From assembly GCA_029449235.1 (NCBI GenBank), contig JANATG010000001.1, positions 3,782,001 through 3,846,000 of the forward strand: a stretch of DNA of 64,000 bases, written 5' to 3'. Below the pieces are notes generated by a model. The model saw nothing but the letters and a program-made list of their open reading frames with translations, was not told the DNA's origin and did no database searches. This DNA is from Linnemannia schmuckeri (Eukaryota; Mortierellomycota; Mortierellomycetes; Mortierellales; Mortierellaceae). Below, one piece after another: positions 47,367-59,579 of this stretch. The position numbers were made by a program, and so were the translations under genes. Numbering within the stretch: position 1 is the stretch's first letter; the number at the start of each line of letters is the position of its first letter.

Positions 47367-50145
47367 CTAGTCAAAGTAGTCAGTCGACCGGCTGGCGCAT
47401 CGACGAGCGTTCCTGTTGTATTCCCGTCGCTGCTCCTTCGTTCCAAAGTGAAGCTTCGCCGCCTATAAGTTTCAGTCAAAAGCAAGAAGTACAAACAATT
47501 AGTGGCGTTCACAACAACCCCTCAAGGGCATAGATATAAACGAGCTACACATTGCCCAAAAAAAAGGTTCGATTTCATACCTGCAAGTTAACATGGGTGG
47601 AGGGGTTGGTTGAAGGCTCGTCTTCCACGATGAGACGGCTAATGGCCTCAATGTGGGACCGGGCGTCATCAAGCTTTTCGACAGTGTAGAACGGGACACC
47701 GTCCTGGGTCACATGGACGTGGTACATCGGTGTCGAGAACTTGACTCTAGGCTGGACTTCGGGGAAGTCTTTGTGGAAGACCATCTTGACCTTAAACATG
47801 CCTCCATCATAGTTACTAAAAGAATAACATAACGTGAACCGAATCGTGTCAGATCCTGTTTAAGCTTCATGACATCGCATGCATTGCATTGCATCTCATG
47901 ATATGTCCTCACTTCATAAACAGAAAATTGTATAAAGAAAAAGTACCTCATCGGCTTGCCAAAGAGCGTAAAGTTCCAGAGGAAAGGATTGTCGTCGGTA
48001 AGCTCAATGTCGACCACGCCAGTGTTGCTCTCATTGTAATACTCTCGCACCTGCTCAAACTGACGTTTCAGGTTGCCCGAGATGCTGTTCAAGTGGCTGA
48101 TCCATGAGCTTGACTCCGTCACCCAATCGTTGGTCTCCTTGTCGATCGCCGTCTTGATTGCCTCAAGCCTCTTTGCCAATGACGCATAGTTGAAGGACCC
48201 ATCCATCTTATTACCACCAAACTCAAATGGTGCCTTGTAAAAGACAGTTCCGTCCTTGATTTGCTCCGACTCTGTTCGGACAGTGTTCTGGTAGATATCA
48301 TAGTATGCAAGGAAAAGTCTCTTGGAGAGATCACAGAATTCATCATCGGGTGTGACGGCTTGGGCGTAGAGTGAGTCGAAGACTGAAGGGGTGGTCGCAA
48401 CAGGTGTTCCTCCAGAGTTGGGAGTACCTACTGGTGTAGCAAGGGCATTATTGACGGCGCCGAGGGGAGATGATGGCGTTGATGCCGTAGTGGTCGTAGA
48501 GTCCGTTGAGCCGTTGAAGTTCAAAGCCTGACCAATTCCAAGGTACCCTTCCAGTCTATCGCAAATCGAAATGCGAATCGTTTCTAAAATCAAGAATACG
48601 GATGACGTGTCAGCCAGATGTGGTTTGCTCACAAGCACGCTTCATCACAGGAAGCGTTCAAATATATATGAAGCATCCCATGATAGACATACCGTGGCGA
48701 ATTTTTTGATTGTATGGCTCGAGCTTGGAAGTGTCCTTCTCCAGATCATGTCCAGGCTCGTTACGGTACTATGTTTAGAGTAAACGGCGACGTAGTGTGG
48801 GTAAGTACAATCATATTAGAACAAATGACAGCTATTGCAACAACAAATATTTGGCTGAGATCTTACAGGAGTGTCGCTCATCAAAGACTGAATGCTCAGA
48901 AGGATACTGATGATGCCGTGCGCCGAGGACCCTATTGTCATTTGCATAAGATGTGAATACAGTAGTTGGATAACAGCTTCTCGATATTATAGTCGCCAAG
49001 TTGGGTCCGCGTCAAAAGGCGGTCAGTGCTCTTACATTGCTCTCCTGCGTTTCCTCTCCATGTTCCGAGAATACTCAAGCACACCTTGCCTCCAGCATAG
49101 ATCTATAACCAGCGAATGCAACAGAAAATAAATCGCCGGTGAGTTATCAACGTATCAAACTGATCAAGAGTTGGTACAGCGATGCAAGGAACCGAGTCCG
49201 AGGCGTTGAGTTTTCTTTTGCTTACGTTCGGGTTGAATCTGGACCGACCGTGGTTGGTTGTCAGGGCGAGCACTATTGGATTGGTTCGTTAGCGGGGATT
49301 ATGGACAGTAAAACAAGGCCAGCGGTTATAGTCAATGAAAAAAATTCAGATAAGGCTGAAAAGGGGTGGTCCATCAATTAGAGACACAAGGATCGTGCAA
49401 TTACCTTTCGGTGGGTTGGTTGGGTAGTCTCGAGGGAATTGAAGACTGAATTCGAATTGACCAAGGCAGTATCTAAAGTCGAAAGATAAAAAGAAGATCG
49501 CATTTCTTGAGTTAGCCTGATCCTCGAAGGACATAACGAGAGTCAAGAGCGACAGAAAAGGACTCATCCCCTTCATTCTTTTGAACATATCCTTGTCCTT
49601 GTCCTTGGAGTGTATGAAACGGCGAAGGCGTTTTGCGGTCGAATCCTGTCTCTTTTTGCCCCCCTTATTTTTTTTTCCTCCTCTGTTTCTTGTTCCTCCA
49701 GTGCATTGATTGTCTTACGGAGTATCAGGAGGACCTGTGATCATGGCCTTAATGTTCATGATATTGGAGTCATCTAATAAGATAGGACAGTGCGGGTGGT
49801 AAAGGCAGAAGTGTTTTATGAGTAACTTGGTTGCTGCATTTGGATGTGGGAAACAGTCGTCCGTCTCTTCAAAAACAAAGCCGTGCTGTATGTATGCTGT
49901 GTGTGTGAGAAGACCAGACAAAGGCGGCAATAACAGCAAAAGGCAAGAAAAGTGGCGACAAACAAACGAGACTCTTTGTTTCTTTATTGTTGTGCGATGT
50001 ATAGTTTTGCCATGAGCAAACGGTTGTGCATGGGCATGTGTGTATGTTCTTGTGTTTGTGTGTGCATCAGTGAGTGTAAGTGTGTCGGAGAACGGAATCA
50101 AGCCTTGGTTCATCTCAGTCTTTCTTCTTGTTGCCACACATACAT

Positions 50146-50176
<31 letters not shown>

Positions 50177-50365
50177 TACATAGTTTGTTGGTTTGTTTTT
50201 TTTTTTTGCATCCTTCCGCCACCATTTTTATTCCAGTGCAAGAAAGGACGAAAGTCAATGAATGAAGTGTTTTGCTTTACCATAGTGCAAGTAGAGCTGG
50301 TGGTCCGGATTCTTTGCAAATTCGGACAGTTCCTTGGTCAGACGCAAGGTGACGGTGTTGGACAT
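47367..50365 (-). CDS. UBE2Z-type ubiquitin-conjugating enzyme with second UBC-like domain
   Basis: E2 enzyme that would carry ubiquitin or a ubiquitin-like protein. Ten exons (50365-50281, 49773-49719, 49472-49405, 49272-49226, 49102-49036, 48931-48867, 48768-48693, 48583-47947, 47815-47581, 47462-47367) join in phase to 476 residues. The N-terminal UBC domain spans about residues 5-150, with ITGPPDTPY, FSLQFPRDYPTNPPK and the active site KVCLSILGTWRG; the catalytic Cys is residue 93. The CLSILGTW form is that of human UBE2Z and related E2s. After a Thr/Ser/Pro linker there is a second UBC-like fold from about residue 325: WNFTLFGKP, GGMFKVKMVFHKDFPEVQP, RVKFSTPMYHVHV and RRCASRSTDYF. At its active-site position the Cys is missing (VPFY instead), so it looks like an inactive UEV-type domain. 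Intron 1 holds a CA repeat. The gene is convergent with the ADCK1-like gene. Confidence 0.9.
50151..50176. repeat. CA dinucleotide microsatellite (13 units)
   Basis: Thirteen uninterrupted CA units, located inside intron 1 of the UBE2Z-type gene. Confidence 0.95.
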
Positions 50366-52041
50366 GGCTCTTCAGTATAAGAGTGTGTGTGCGTATTTTG
50401 TTTGTTTCTTGTTTCGCTGATGTCGAAAAGGCAGGGGTGAGTGGGAGAAGTGAAAGAGAGAGTGAGGAGACAAGAGGGGAAGAAAAAAGAGGACAGGAGA
50501 GGGAAAGGAAAAAGAGGCAAATTTTAGCTGGCAAAGAAAGGGGACTTTTTTCTTGATGGCTGGATGGCCGGATGGTTAGAAGGCTGGCACAGTCCACAAG
50601 GGCAAGTCGACCATGCTATGCCTCTGCCGCAGTGAGCACATTTATACACACATATACATCATACTCTTCTTGCGACTGCAAAAGAGAGGAATAAAGTCAG
50701 CAATGAGAAAAAACAAATACAGCTGCAGACAACTTTCTGCTACGGAGTAGAGAAAATTGTGTACGAGAGAGACACCAAGGCAGAAAGGAGGGTCGAAGGT
50801 GTGTGGAGGCACAGTCGACGGTCCATGTTTCTACCTCCTTTGCCTGTTTCGTCTCTCTCGCTCTCACTGCGTCGTTTTATTTTTTCTCTGCTTTGTCGAT
50901 TCTCCTTTGTGTCAATTGAGCGTAAGCACACGCGACGTCAACGACACAAATTATGAGCCAATGCTCAACCTTCTTTTCCACAGACGCCCGCACATCTACT
51001 CTCTAGCTTCTTCCCTCTTTGGTGGTGGCAAAACACGGAGCACGCTTACTCTTCTACTGGTTACGAAACATAAACAAACATTCAACCACACGCCGTTTTG
51101 GCACATGGACTCTCGCGCTCCTGCACTTGGGTAGATGTTTAAAACGAGCGCAAAAACACTTTGTCAGAGGACATACTGAGAGTATAGTAAAAAGGGACAC
51201 CCTCGTTGCCCGTAGAAAAAAAACCCCTCCATAGGCACGTACGTAGACGACTTGTGGTGCATTTGATCCACGACTACGCAGGAATGTCTCTATACTCTAG
51301 AGTCTAGATATTATATAGCTGTATCAGTCTCCATGAAAAGTCAGTCAGTCGGAAGTGTCTTGTGGCCTGTGCCGTGCCTGCCATGCCTGCCGTGCCTGCC
51401 CCACGCATTTATTAAACTACCATTGCTTGTTTGTGTTTGAGTATGTGCCACCACAAAGAGCCAAGCTGCTTAGCGACAAGGTCAGCCAATCGGAGCGCAA
51501 TTGAACTGTTGCTCCACTAGAGACTCCACTTTTTTTTTTTTGTTTTTCCTGGGTTTGATGGATTGATGCACCAACTTTTGTTGTCTTCTCTGTCGTTGCT
51601 GGTTGCTGATGGTGATCAAAGGAAGTGGGATCAAGGCAATGACACCAAAACCCAAAGAAAGTAAGAAAGAAAGAAAAGCTAAAGTTGTTTGTTTTGTGAC
51701 ACAAGCACTGTCTTTCTTTCTTTTTTTTCTTTCTTTCTTTCTTTTTGATGTGATGACTGGGCGCCACTTTTACTATGAAATCACCGCCATCTATCACCGT
51801 TGTCCTTGTGTGCGACCCACTCCCATCCGACCTTTTCCTTCTCTGTTCTTGTTCAAACCCCGGTCCATCAGCTTTCTTTTTTCTTTCGTTTTCTTGTTCC
51901 TATTTAGCTTCTTTCCACTCTTCTTTTTTCTCTTTCGTCCTCCCTTCTCTTTCCTTTCTCACGCCTTCCCCTTCCTTCCTCACTCATCATCCACTACTAC
52001 GCCCAAGGAAGCAATCAAAAACAAAAAAAAAAAAATCACAC
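50366..52041. other. Intergenic region (E2 / molybdate transporter)
   Basis: 1.7 kb between divergent genes. The first 150 bases are AG-rich, the pyrimidine leader of the E2 gene on its own strand. The last 300 bases are CTTT-rich, the leader of the transporter. Between them lies a 9-mer repeat near 51370. No gene is supported; the ORFs at 50757-51134 are shadows. Confidence 0.55.
51370..51400. repeat. Short tandem 9-mer repeat
   Basis: About 3.4 copies of TGCCRTGCC in the upstream region of the transporter gene. Function unknown; it may be a simple replication-slippage array. Confidence 0.85.
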
Positions 52042-53649
52042 ATGTCCCAACAGGTCCTGCCTATTTCCCATTCTCAGGAGGATCACTCCCCTTCCCCTCC
52101 CAAGGGCTTTGTTGACTCCATCAAGGCCGATGCTAGAGATAGACTCCAATCTTTCAAATCTGGCTTTCGCTTGGGCGAATTGAGCGGCTCCCTCGGTGAT
52201 CTGGGCACGCTCCTGCCCATCATGCTCTCGCTCTCACTCACTGGCCAAGTCGATCTCACCGCCAGTTTGATCTTTGGTGGTCTCTGGAACATCATTACCG
52301 GCTTGACCTTCCGTATGCCCATGTGTGTCCAGCCCATGAAATGTAAGCAACTTTCTCTTGTACTAAAGTTTTGAACAGCTGCCGACCCACAGTCATCCAA
52401 GAGAAGGTCTCACCTTTTTTTTTTCCTTAGCCACAGAAAATCAACATGCAACCTCACCAACATTTCATCCGACTATTTCTAAATAGCCATTGCTGCGATT
52501 GCACTGACAACCCACATGTCGATCGGATCCGTCATGAGCGCCGGTATGGGAGTCTCGGCCGTCGTCATGGCTCTCGGCCTCACCCGTACCATCCACATTG
52601 TCCAAAAGTATACCCCAATGGCCGTCATCCGTGGCATCCAGCTCGGAACAGCCATCTCCTTTGGTGGCAAGGCTGCAGAGTTGGTCAAGCAGGCCAAGAG
52701 CTTTGGAGGTGACAGCTGGACCTGGGACAATAACTATGAGTGGGCCGTCTTTGCCTTTATCGTTGTCTTTATCTTTTACTATCGATCCAAGCGCATCCCG
52801 ACCGCCATGATCCTCTTCACAATCGGACTCATTATCGCCTTCATCAAGCTGTACACCAACCCCCCACCCAAGGCCATCTACCCCAAGATCGGTGTCTATA
52901 CCATCAGAGTCACAGTTCCAACCTGGGAAGAGTTCAAGCACGGTTTCGTGTCCGCCTCTCTGGGACAGATCCCTCTAACCTGTCTCAACTCTGTCATTGC
53001 CCTTGCCGCTCTTGCCAAGGATCTCTTTCCCGAGCGCCCAGCCGGCACCCCTACTATTGCTGTCTCGGTCGGCATGATGAACCTGGTGGGATGCTTCTTT
53101 GGGTCGATTCCTTTCTGCCATGGATCTGGGGGGCTGGCTGCTCAGTACCGATTTGGCGCCCGCACGGAGGTGTCAATCATCATCCTGGGTCTCCTCAAGA
53201 TCTTTTTCGGTCTATTCTTTGGAAGCTCGCTCTCGGGTCTGATTGCAAGCTACCCAAGTGCCATTCTCGGTGTTATGTTATTTGTGAGTGGTATCGAATT
53301 GGGCGCAGTCGCCAGAACTGTCAACGATGGAGTGGTGGACGACCAAAAGAGACACGCCAACTTTATTGTCATGATTACAACGGCCGCTATGCTTGTTGGG
53401 TTCAAGAACGACGGTATTGGATTCATTGGTGGTCTTGTTGCTGCCCTGTGCTTCTACATTGGGTCCAAGTACATGGGCAGCATGGACGACGACGCCCAGG
53501 TCTTGACTGAACAGCAGACTGCGACTGTGTCTACTCCCATCTCGACTTCGATGGGAGGTAATGTTCCTGTTGAGGGACACCATGGGAAGGAAGAGGACCA
53601 CTACTCTGTCCATAAAACTCTTTCCTCCCGCGAACCCGAGTGCCATTAA
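52042..53649 (+). CDS. MOT1-type molybdate transporter (SulP-related)
   Basis: Membrane transporter of the MOT1 family, which carries molybdate at high affinity in plants and algae. Fungal members are usually assigned the same role. Two exons (52042-52342, 52487-53649) join in phase to 487 residues. The two family signature motifs are present: GELSGSLGDLGTLLPIM near residue 48, and the FCHGSGGLAAQYRFGARTE block near residue 320. Around ten hydrophobic segments follow the usual pattern, and there is no STAS domain, which separates MOT1 from classic sulfate transporters. The N-terminal 30 residues (MSQQVLPISHSQEDH) and the C-terminal tail are hydrophilic and probably cytosolic. Substrate could also be sulfate or another oxyanion. 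The gene lies 315 bases upstream of the next plus-strand gene, so the two are adjacent and co-oriented but independent. Confidence 0.92.
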
Positions 53650-53964
53650 CTGGCATCGCTTTCTTGTATCATATCTTTTATCAAATAAAAACACGCTTAC
53701 ACTCACTTGTCTCCTTGTGCCTGTCATGAAATGTGTGAAAGAAAAGAAAAACGAATGTCCTTCAGCAGTCACGCAGTCAACAATCTTTTTTTTTCTTTTG
53801 TTGTTGTTGTTGCACTTGGACGTGCTTGTGCTTGCAGCCTGCTTTCCTTAGACCCTCCACTCGACCATCAGCTCCGCCCTTCGTTCTCGTTGCTCGCATC
53901 CTTCCTTCCTCTTTTTACCTTCTTTACCTTTTTTTCTTTTTTGCATCCACCGCTCTTTGACACA
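53650..53964. other. Short intergenic region between co-oriented genes
   Basis: Contains the transporter 3' UTR with an AATAAA at 53694-53699, then a T- and GTT-rich stretch and a CT-rich leader for the downstream gene. No ORF of note. Confidence 0.6.
53694..53699 (+). terminator. Candidate polyadenylation signal (transporter gene)
   Basis: AATAAA hexamer 44 bases past the transporter stop codon. Assignment is by position only. Confidence 0.4.
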
Positions 53965-55220
53965 ATGGCAGACATCGAGGTAAGCACACTTGCCTCACAC
54001 TCTCATCAGTTCAGCACCCCCATCACATGGGAACCTCAATTTCAGCCTTCTTTTATTCTTTGCTGTGTTCAGCCCATTATCGTTACCACTTCGTCTCCGT
54101 CCTTCTTACATACTCATAACCCATAACTCATCATATTGTCAATAATTTTACTCTAAACAATAGATGGAAGATATCGAGATTGGTCAGTCAAGGCAATTGA
54201 CCGACCGTCAAATGTCATCGTTAGTCTCGCTCTGGAGACTCTCCCACTACAGACAGGCACCCTTGAGTTCCTGGACCATGCTCTACACCCAGCGTCGTCC
54301 CAAAAGGAAATCTCCCATGATCTGGTAAGTCAACCCATTCACTACTTTTTCGTGTCGGCTACTTCACAGTGTCTTTTTCTATTAATGCGATGACCAATTG
54401 AGAAGAAAGGTGAACGGTGATTAGCATGTGCCATCGAAGGAAGTTATTTATCAACAAAATTTCAACTCCCTAACGCCTTTTTATTTTCTTATAATTGAAA
54501 TAGCTTTGACACAAAGATGTACAAGTTGCTTCGGGAGCAGCAGGCAGAGGACATGAAGAAGAAGCAGGCTCATCAACACCAGATCTGGCAACATGTTCAG
54601 GACCGTCTTGCAGAGCACAACCAGATTCTGGAACAGGAAAAGGCAGAGGAGAGTAAAAAAGCCAGGAGGCAACAACAAAAGGAGGCCGTCGAGGCTGCTG
54701 CTACCATGGATGAGGAGGATAACGAGGACACTGCCGCACCTATTATTACAGACGAGGATTCATCGACTGTCACGTCTTCGGCTTCTACGTCACCAGAGTC
54801 CACCCCTGCAAAGAAGCGGTCCATTCGCTGGGGACTCCAGAACAACCAGACCAAGCGTATGTGCATGCTATAATACTCGGTTTATCTACGCTGGCTGTAT
54901 TATTGAAGAAAGGATGGCAGGACATTGATAGCGGGAACGAGTTAAGCTGTGGTGGACTAACGTTTTTTTTTTGACACCTTTTATCTTATACAGGATTTGA
55001 CAAGACACTGCCAATCACGCTTGTCAAGGTCCCTTCGGTGGACACACGCCCCACCAAGAGTGCACTCAAAATCAGGACTCCTCATACCATCCAAAACAAC
55101 CATAAACAACAGCATGCTTCCAAGAAGCCATCACCCAGCGCCACCACCGATACCAAACAACCATCATCTGCATCTTCTACCCCTGTGTCTGTTCGCAAGC
55201 ATGCCGTCGACTTTTTCTAG
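53965..55220 (+). CDS. Small nuclear-type protein with RVxF-like motif, unrecognised
   Basis: Four exons (53965-53979, 54164-54324, 54504-54856, 54994-55220) join in phase to 251 residues. The first exon codes for only MADIE; the second opens with a second Met (MEDIEIGQ), so initiation could occur at either. The N-terminal half has a compact Trp/Tyr-containing segment (SLVSLWRLSHYRQAPLSSW), then a charged helical segment from MYKLLREQQAEDMKKKQ to KKARRQQQKEAVEAA. An acidic Ser/Thr stretch is followed by KRSIRWGLQNNQTKRFDK, and near the C-terminus KSALKIRTPH. KRSIRW fits the RVxF consensus for docking to protein phosphatase 1. The pairing of that motif with a later S-x-LK-x-x-TP element resembles the C-terminal tail of RRP1/Nop52 nucleolar proteins, but the N-terminal Nop52 domain is absent. 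No function is asserted. Confidence 0.75.
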
Positions 55221-57386
55221 ACTAGTCTTTTCTCCCTATCTTTTTCATCCTACTCTATTTCATTCCTGGAAGGGCTATTGTCTCCTTCATACTTTTGCAT
55301 GAGATAACGGCAATAAAAGTAAACTGAGATTATTCTCTGATGCAGCATATAGGGAGAGATCTTGAAGACAAGGCTGCTCAGTTGGTGGCAAACTGTGAAG
55401 AAGCCACAAAAAACGCCACATCACAAAGCCAAAAATACCCTTAAAACTCGTACTGCACACAGAATCACAACGCCACCAATTCCACGCGAACCTCGAGCAC
55501 AGAAGAGCTTCTTTTTCATTGCACCTGTAATAATCGGTGCCTTGTCCTCCGCCAATGCTCAGCTGAAGTGGATTTTCTGCTCTCTACGATGTCTTCCTCC
55601 GCCTCCTTCATTGCATTAACTATGCATTTATCAAAGAAAGAAAAAAAAAAAAAAGAACCGTATCCATTGGTTTCTTCAAACCTCAAGACAATAAAGAGTA
55701 CCTTACAGGGCTTGCTCCATGGGAGCGGTAATAATAGCCGAAAGAGACGAAAGGACAAGAGGAACCGGGTCAACCTTTCCTTTTGGTTGCGGCCTGATTA
55801 CATACTCCACTGGCATTTTGGGTTTCGTTCTTCGTTTTAATTGACATTCCTCTGGGTTTTAGATCGCTCATGGCTCGTCCTCCGACGAACCTTCATCCCC
55901 GAAACTTTCTCGGACCATCCATTTGCCCATATCCACTTTGTTTTTGCCCATCTTCCATTCGCATTCCCTTTACAGCTTTTGCCAAGGAGGATTTTCTTCA
56001 TCAATTGAAGGGAATTCGTCTCCAGGCGAGAACGATGGTCCTCTTTGTTAGGCTATGTTCTCTTTCTTTTTTTTTGCATTTGCGACTGTGAGCCTACACC
56101 CTCGATACAACAAAAATAACATCAAACAAAATAAACATCAGAGCCGACCGAGGGACAAAAGAGCATGGGCATGGATTTGATGTAGAGTACCCTTGTTATT
56201 TTTTTTTTTTTTGTTAGTCTTTTATCCTGCTTCTCAATGTTGCACAAAGAAAATGTATCCAATCTTGCCACGCTACCTTTTGTACCACCTTGAAACACAC
56301 ACATACACCTTGTTTTTGATCAAGATGGAAGGTACTGGAAGGCTGGATGGATGGGGGGGGGGAAAGGAAAGGTAACATGCACCAGACCACCCGATCCAAT
56401 GTTCTTGAGGGAAGAAGAGAAACGCGCAAAGACCGGAGTCTTGGTGAGCGGGTCCTGGGAACGAAACAAAGGAGACAAAACGAAGCTGCAGTCATATGCG
56501 AGAAGGTCTCGGCACAAGAAAGAATAGATAACAATCCTCCATTTTTAATGTTGCTGCTCTTCGAAACTTGGAAGATCCCAACAAAAAAAAAAAACTCATT
56601 CACTCTTGCTCTCTCCCTCTCTCTCTCTCTTTCTCTGGCTCTCGTTCATTTTTTTTATTATTTTTCCTCTTGCAGCTACTGCTGCTGTTGCATCCGTTGT
56701 TTTTGCTTGAAAATAGATAAACAAGGGGTGAGGAGGAGGAAGGAGGAAGGATCAACCACACACCAACGGTTAAAAATGAAAATAGCAAACTAGCTCTTAG
56801 GCAATGTGTCGAGTGCTCATTTTGCATGGAGAACCAATCCCACAAATCCCACAAATAAGGAGAACAGGGTTCATGACCAAGAAAACAAAAGGAGAATACA
56901 AAAAAAAGAGAACCCAAAGCGCGCTCCTGTGTATTTCAATTGAAGTACCCATTTCGCACTTTTGGATATGACTTTTTAGTGGTGTGTGTTTGCTGTTGAT
57001 GTTGTTACTGAGCTGCTCATCAAAGTAGTGTTGGTAGCATTCATCACCCATTTTACTCGGGGGATTTAAAAAACAAGAACAATAGCGGCATGAAGGTGCA
57101 GCAGCCCCAATTTATTATTGTTATTTTGGGGGGGGGAAGCTCTCGTTTGTGAGGGCCAAAGGAGCAGTTGGGTTTTTATATTTTGGCGCCAAAATGGAAA
57201 TGATTTTGTCCTTTCCTCTCGTTTGAATGGATTTGGTGAGGGGTTTCTTCCTTTATGTTCTAACGGCGAATGGCAACGAAAAGGTAGAGTAAACAAAGAA
57301 TACAAAAAATCGTTGTGTTTGTTGCTTTGTTGTGGTAGTAGATTTCAGTTCTCAACCCACAAGCACATGCCAAATCACAGTGTGTA

Positions 57387-57429
<43 letters not shown>
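57387..57429. repeat. TC dinucleotide microsatellite
   Basis: About 20 TC units with one or two T insertions, in non-coding sequence. Confidence 0.9.
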
Positions 57430-57439
<10 letters not shown>

Positions 57440-58736
57440 CCCCGCCTCGTCTCATCCTTTCATGGTTTCGATACAAAAGCAATACGCAACAACAACAAAC
57501 AAAAAAAACGCGCCCTTGTGTGTCTGTCTCGGCGGAGAAAAGGTGATACTGATGGGCGGGTTTCAGGGCCAGGACCAACACGTTACATTTTTTCAGACTC
57601 AGAACGAGAGGACAAGAGAAGATTAGACCCGGCTTGTTCTCCTTAGCATGGTAAGCAAAACATCGAAAGCAAGCAAGAAAGCAGCTCCGTCTAATTGAAA
57701 TATAACAAGAGCAAAACAGCCTGCCTTGATTTTCCTTCATTCCTCTTGCTCCTACACCTCCACCGGCGGGTCCCAACTTTAACTCTCTCTCCTTCTCTTT
57801 CTCTTTTAGACCTCATCCAGGGGTGAAAAAGAGTCAGGGCTCCCAAAGTGAATGACTTGGAGAGTACAGGAAGGAGGCTGGCGGAGGTCCAAATTTTTTA
57901 CATTTTTTTTTTTTGCTTGAAAGAATCCGAGCCATCAGGGGGCAGCAACTGCACCCTCATGGAACAAGAGCGGAACCGTTACTTTTGTAACCCATCTCGA
58001 GGATAGACACACAAAGAGAAGGGGTTCCAAGTACTATAACACTATGTTATGTGTTAGGCAACGTACGGGCTTGTTTTTTGCTGTTTTTTATTATACGTCT
58101 GCATGCAAAAATATAAAAATGGAATTGTATTTACGTTGGCTCACTTCAAAACCAGGTACCGCTTACTCTCATTCGTTCTTATCAAACGGTGCTAAAAAGC
58201 CCTTTTCTGCATGCATCAAACAACGGTCGAATACAAAGGAAAGAAAAAAATAATAAAAGAAAGGGGCAGACGAGGAAAGTCAAGGGCGTTGTAAGTACTT
58301 AGCCCATCCGTTGAAAGGGAAAAAAAATAAAAAAAAAGAGTACTCTGTCGCTTTGTCGCTTTCAAGCGACAAAACAAACGGTCCATCATCTTCATCCATG
58401 CATATTTCCCTTTCCTTTCAAAACGAAAAAAAGTCATTGCCATTCATGCCGAGATGTCATCAACGCATCTTACATTAGAGAAAAAACGAAAAAGAGATGG
58501 CACAAGAGATGGTGATACATCATTGAAAGTAAGCAAAAATAATATCGTTATCGTTTCCCTCTTTCCCCTTTCAATTCTTATCTCAGTTAGAGTTGGCGTT
58601 CTGTCGGGGTGCAACTTCTCTTTTTTCCTTTGGTCACTTCTATTCCTGATTTTGTCTCTCCTCCTCCTCCTTTCCTCGATACTGCGGCCTCTTGCCGAGG
58701 TAGGACAATAAACCCAAAGGCAGGGAGTATACAAAG

Positions 58737-58775
<39 letters not shown>
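58737..58775. repeat. Poly(A) tract, A39
   Basis: Uninterrupted run of 39 A in the gene-poor region. Confidence 0.95.
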
Positions 58776-58781
<6 letters not shown>

Positions 58782-59532
58782 CCTTGAGCTGTCCTTAGAT
58801 CAAGAAAAGCAAAAAAAGAAAATGACATACAAACACAAACACAAACACAAAAAAAAACACCAACCACACAAGGCCAACAAAAACTGCAAACATCCAACTT
58901 TATAAGAAAAGAGCCTAGCGTTGTATTGGGTGTTCATGTTATTGTTTGTGTCCAGCCCGGGAACCAGTCTAAGGCCTTCCTCACCCCTGCCTGCCCCTTC
59001 TTTCTCGTCTCCCTCCTTCTCTTGTTCCATTGTCATGGCGTTATTAGTCATCTGCGTGCATGAATTGGTTTTGCTTTTGGTTGTGGCTGGAAGGCAAATC
59101 CTTTTACTCCATTCCTCATGGTCGGACAAGTTTTTTTTGTGTGCAAGGTCAAGTGATCCCAACATCCAAAAACAGGCAGAACCGAACAACATTTCAACAA
59201 CAGTCGACAACAAAGCAGAACTGCGCCAAAACAAGGAGAGAAAGGGAAAAAAAAGGTCGGTGATCGAGAACCCAGCGCGGTTTTGATGTAGACAACACCC
59301 TTGTTACTTGTTTGTTTGTTTGTTTATTTGGCCATGGGTGCAGGAATCGGTGCTTTTTTTTTTCTTTTTTCTTTTCTTGCCTTTTCCTTTCATCATCGAT
59401 CAAAGAGAAAGAGACACACCTTATCTGTCTCAATGATAAAAATGATATTATTTATTTTTTTTCGTACTTTTTTTTACCTCATCCTAACTCCTTCAGCAGC
59501 TTCATCCCATCCTCCGACATTGCGCTGAGTCG

Positions 59533-59534
<2 letters not shown>

Positions 59535-59579
<45 letters not shown>
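59535..59579. repeat. Poly(T) tract, T45
   Basis: The longest homopolymer in the window, 45 T in a row, 0.8 kb from the A39 tract. Confidence 0.95.

Noticed and set aside
52740..53510. 256-residue plus-strand ORF inside the transporter gene
   Set aside because: Out-of-frame shadow, rich in Cys, His and Arg; the overlapping frame encodes the MOT1 signature motifs.
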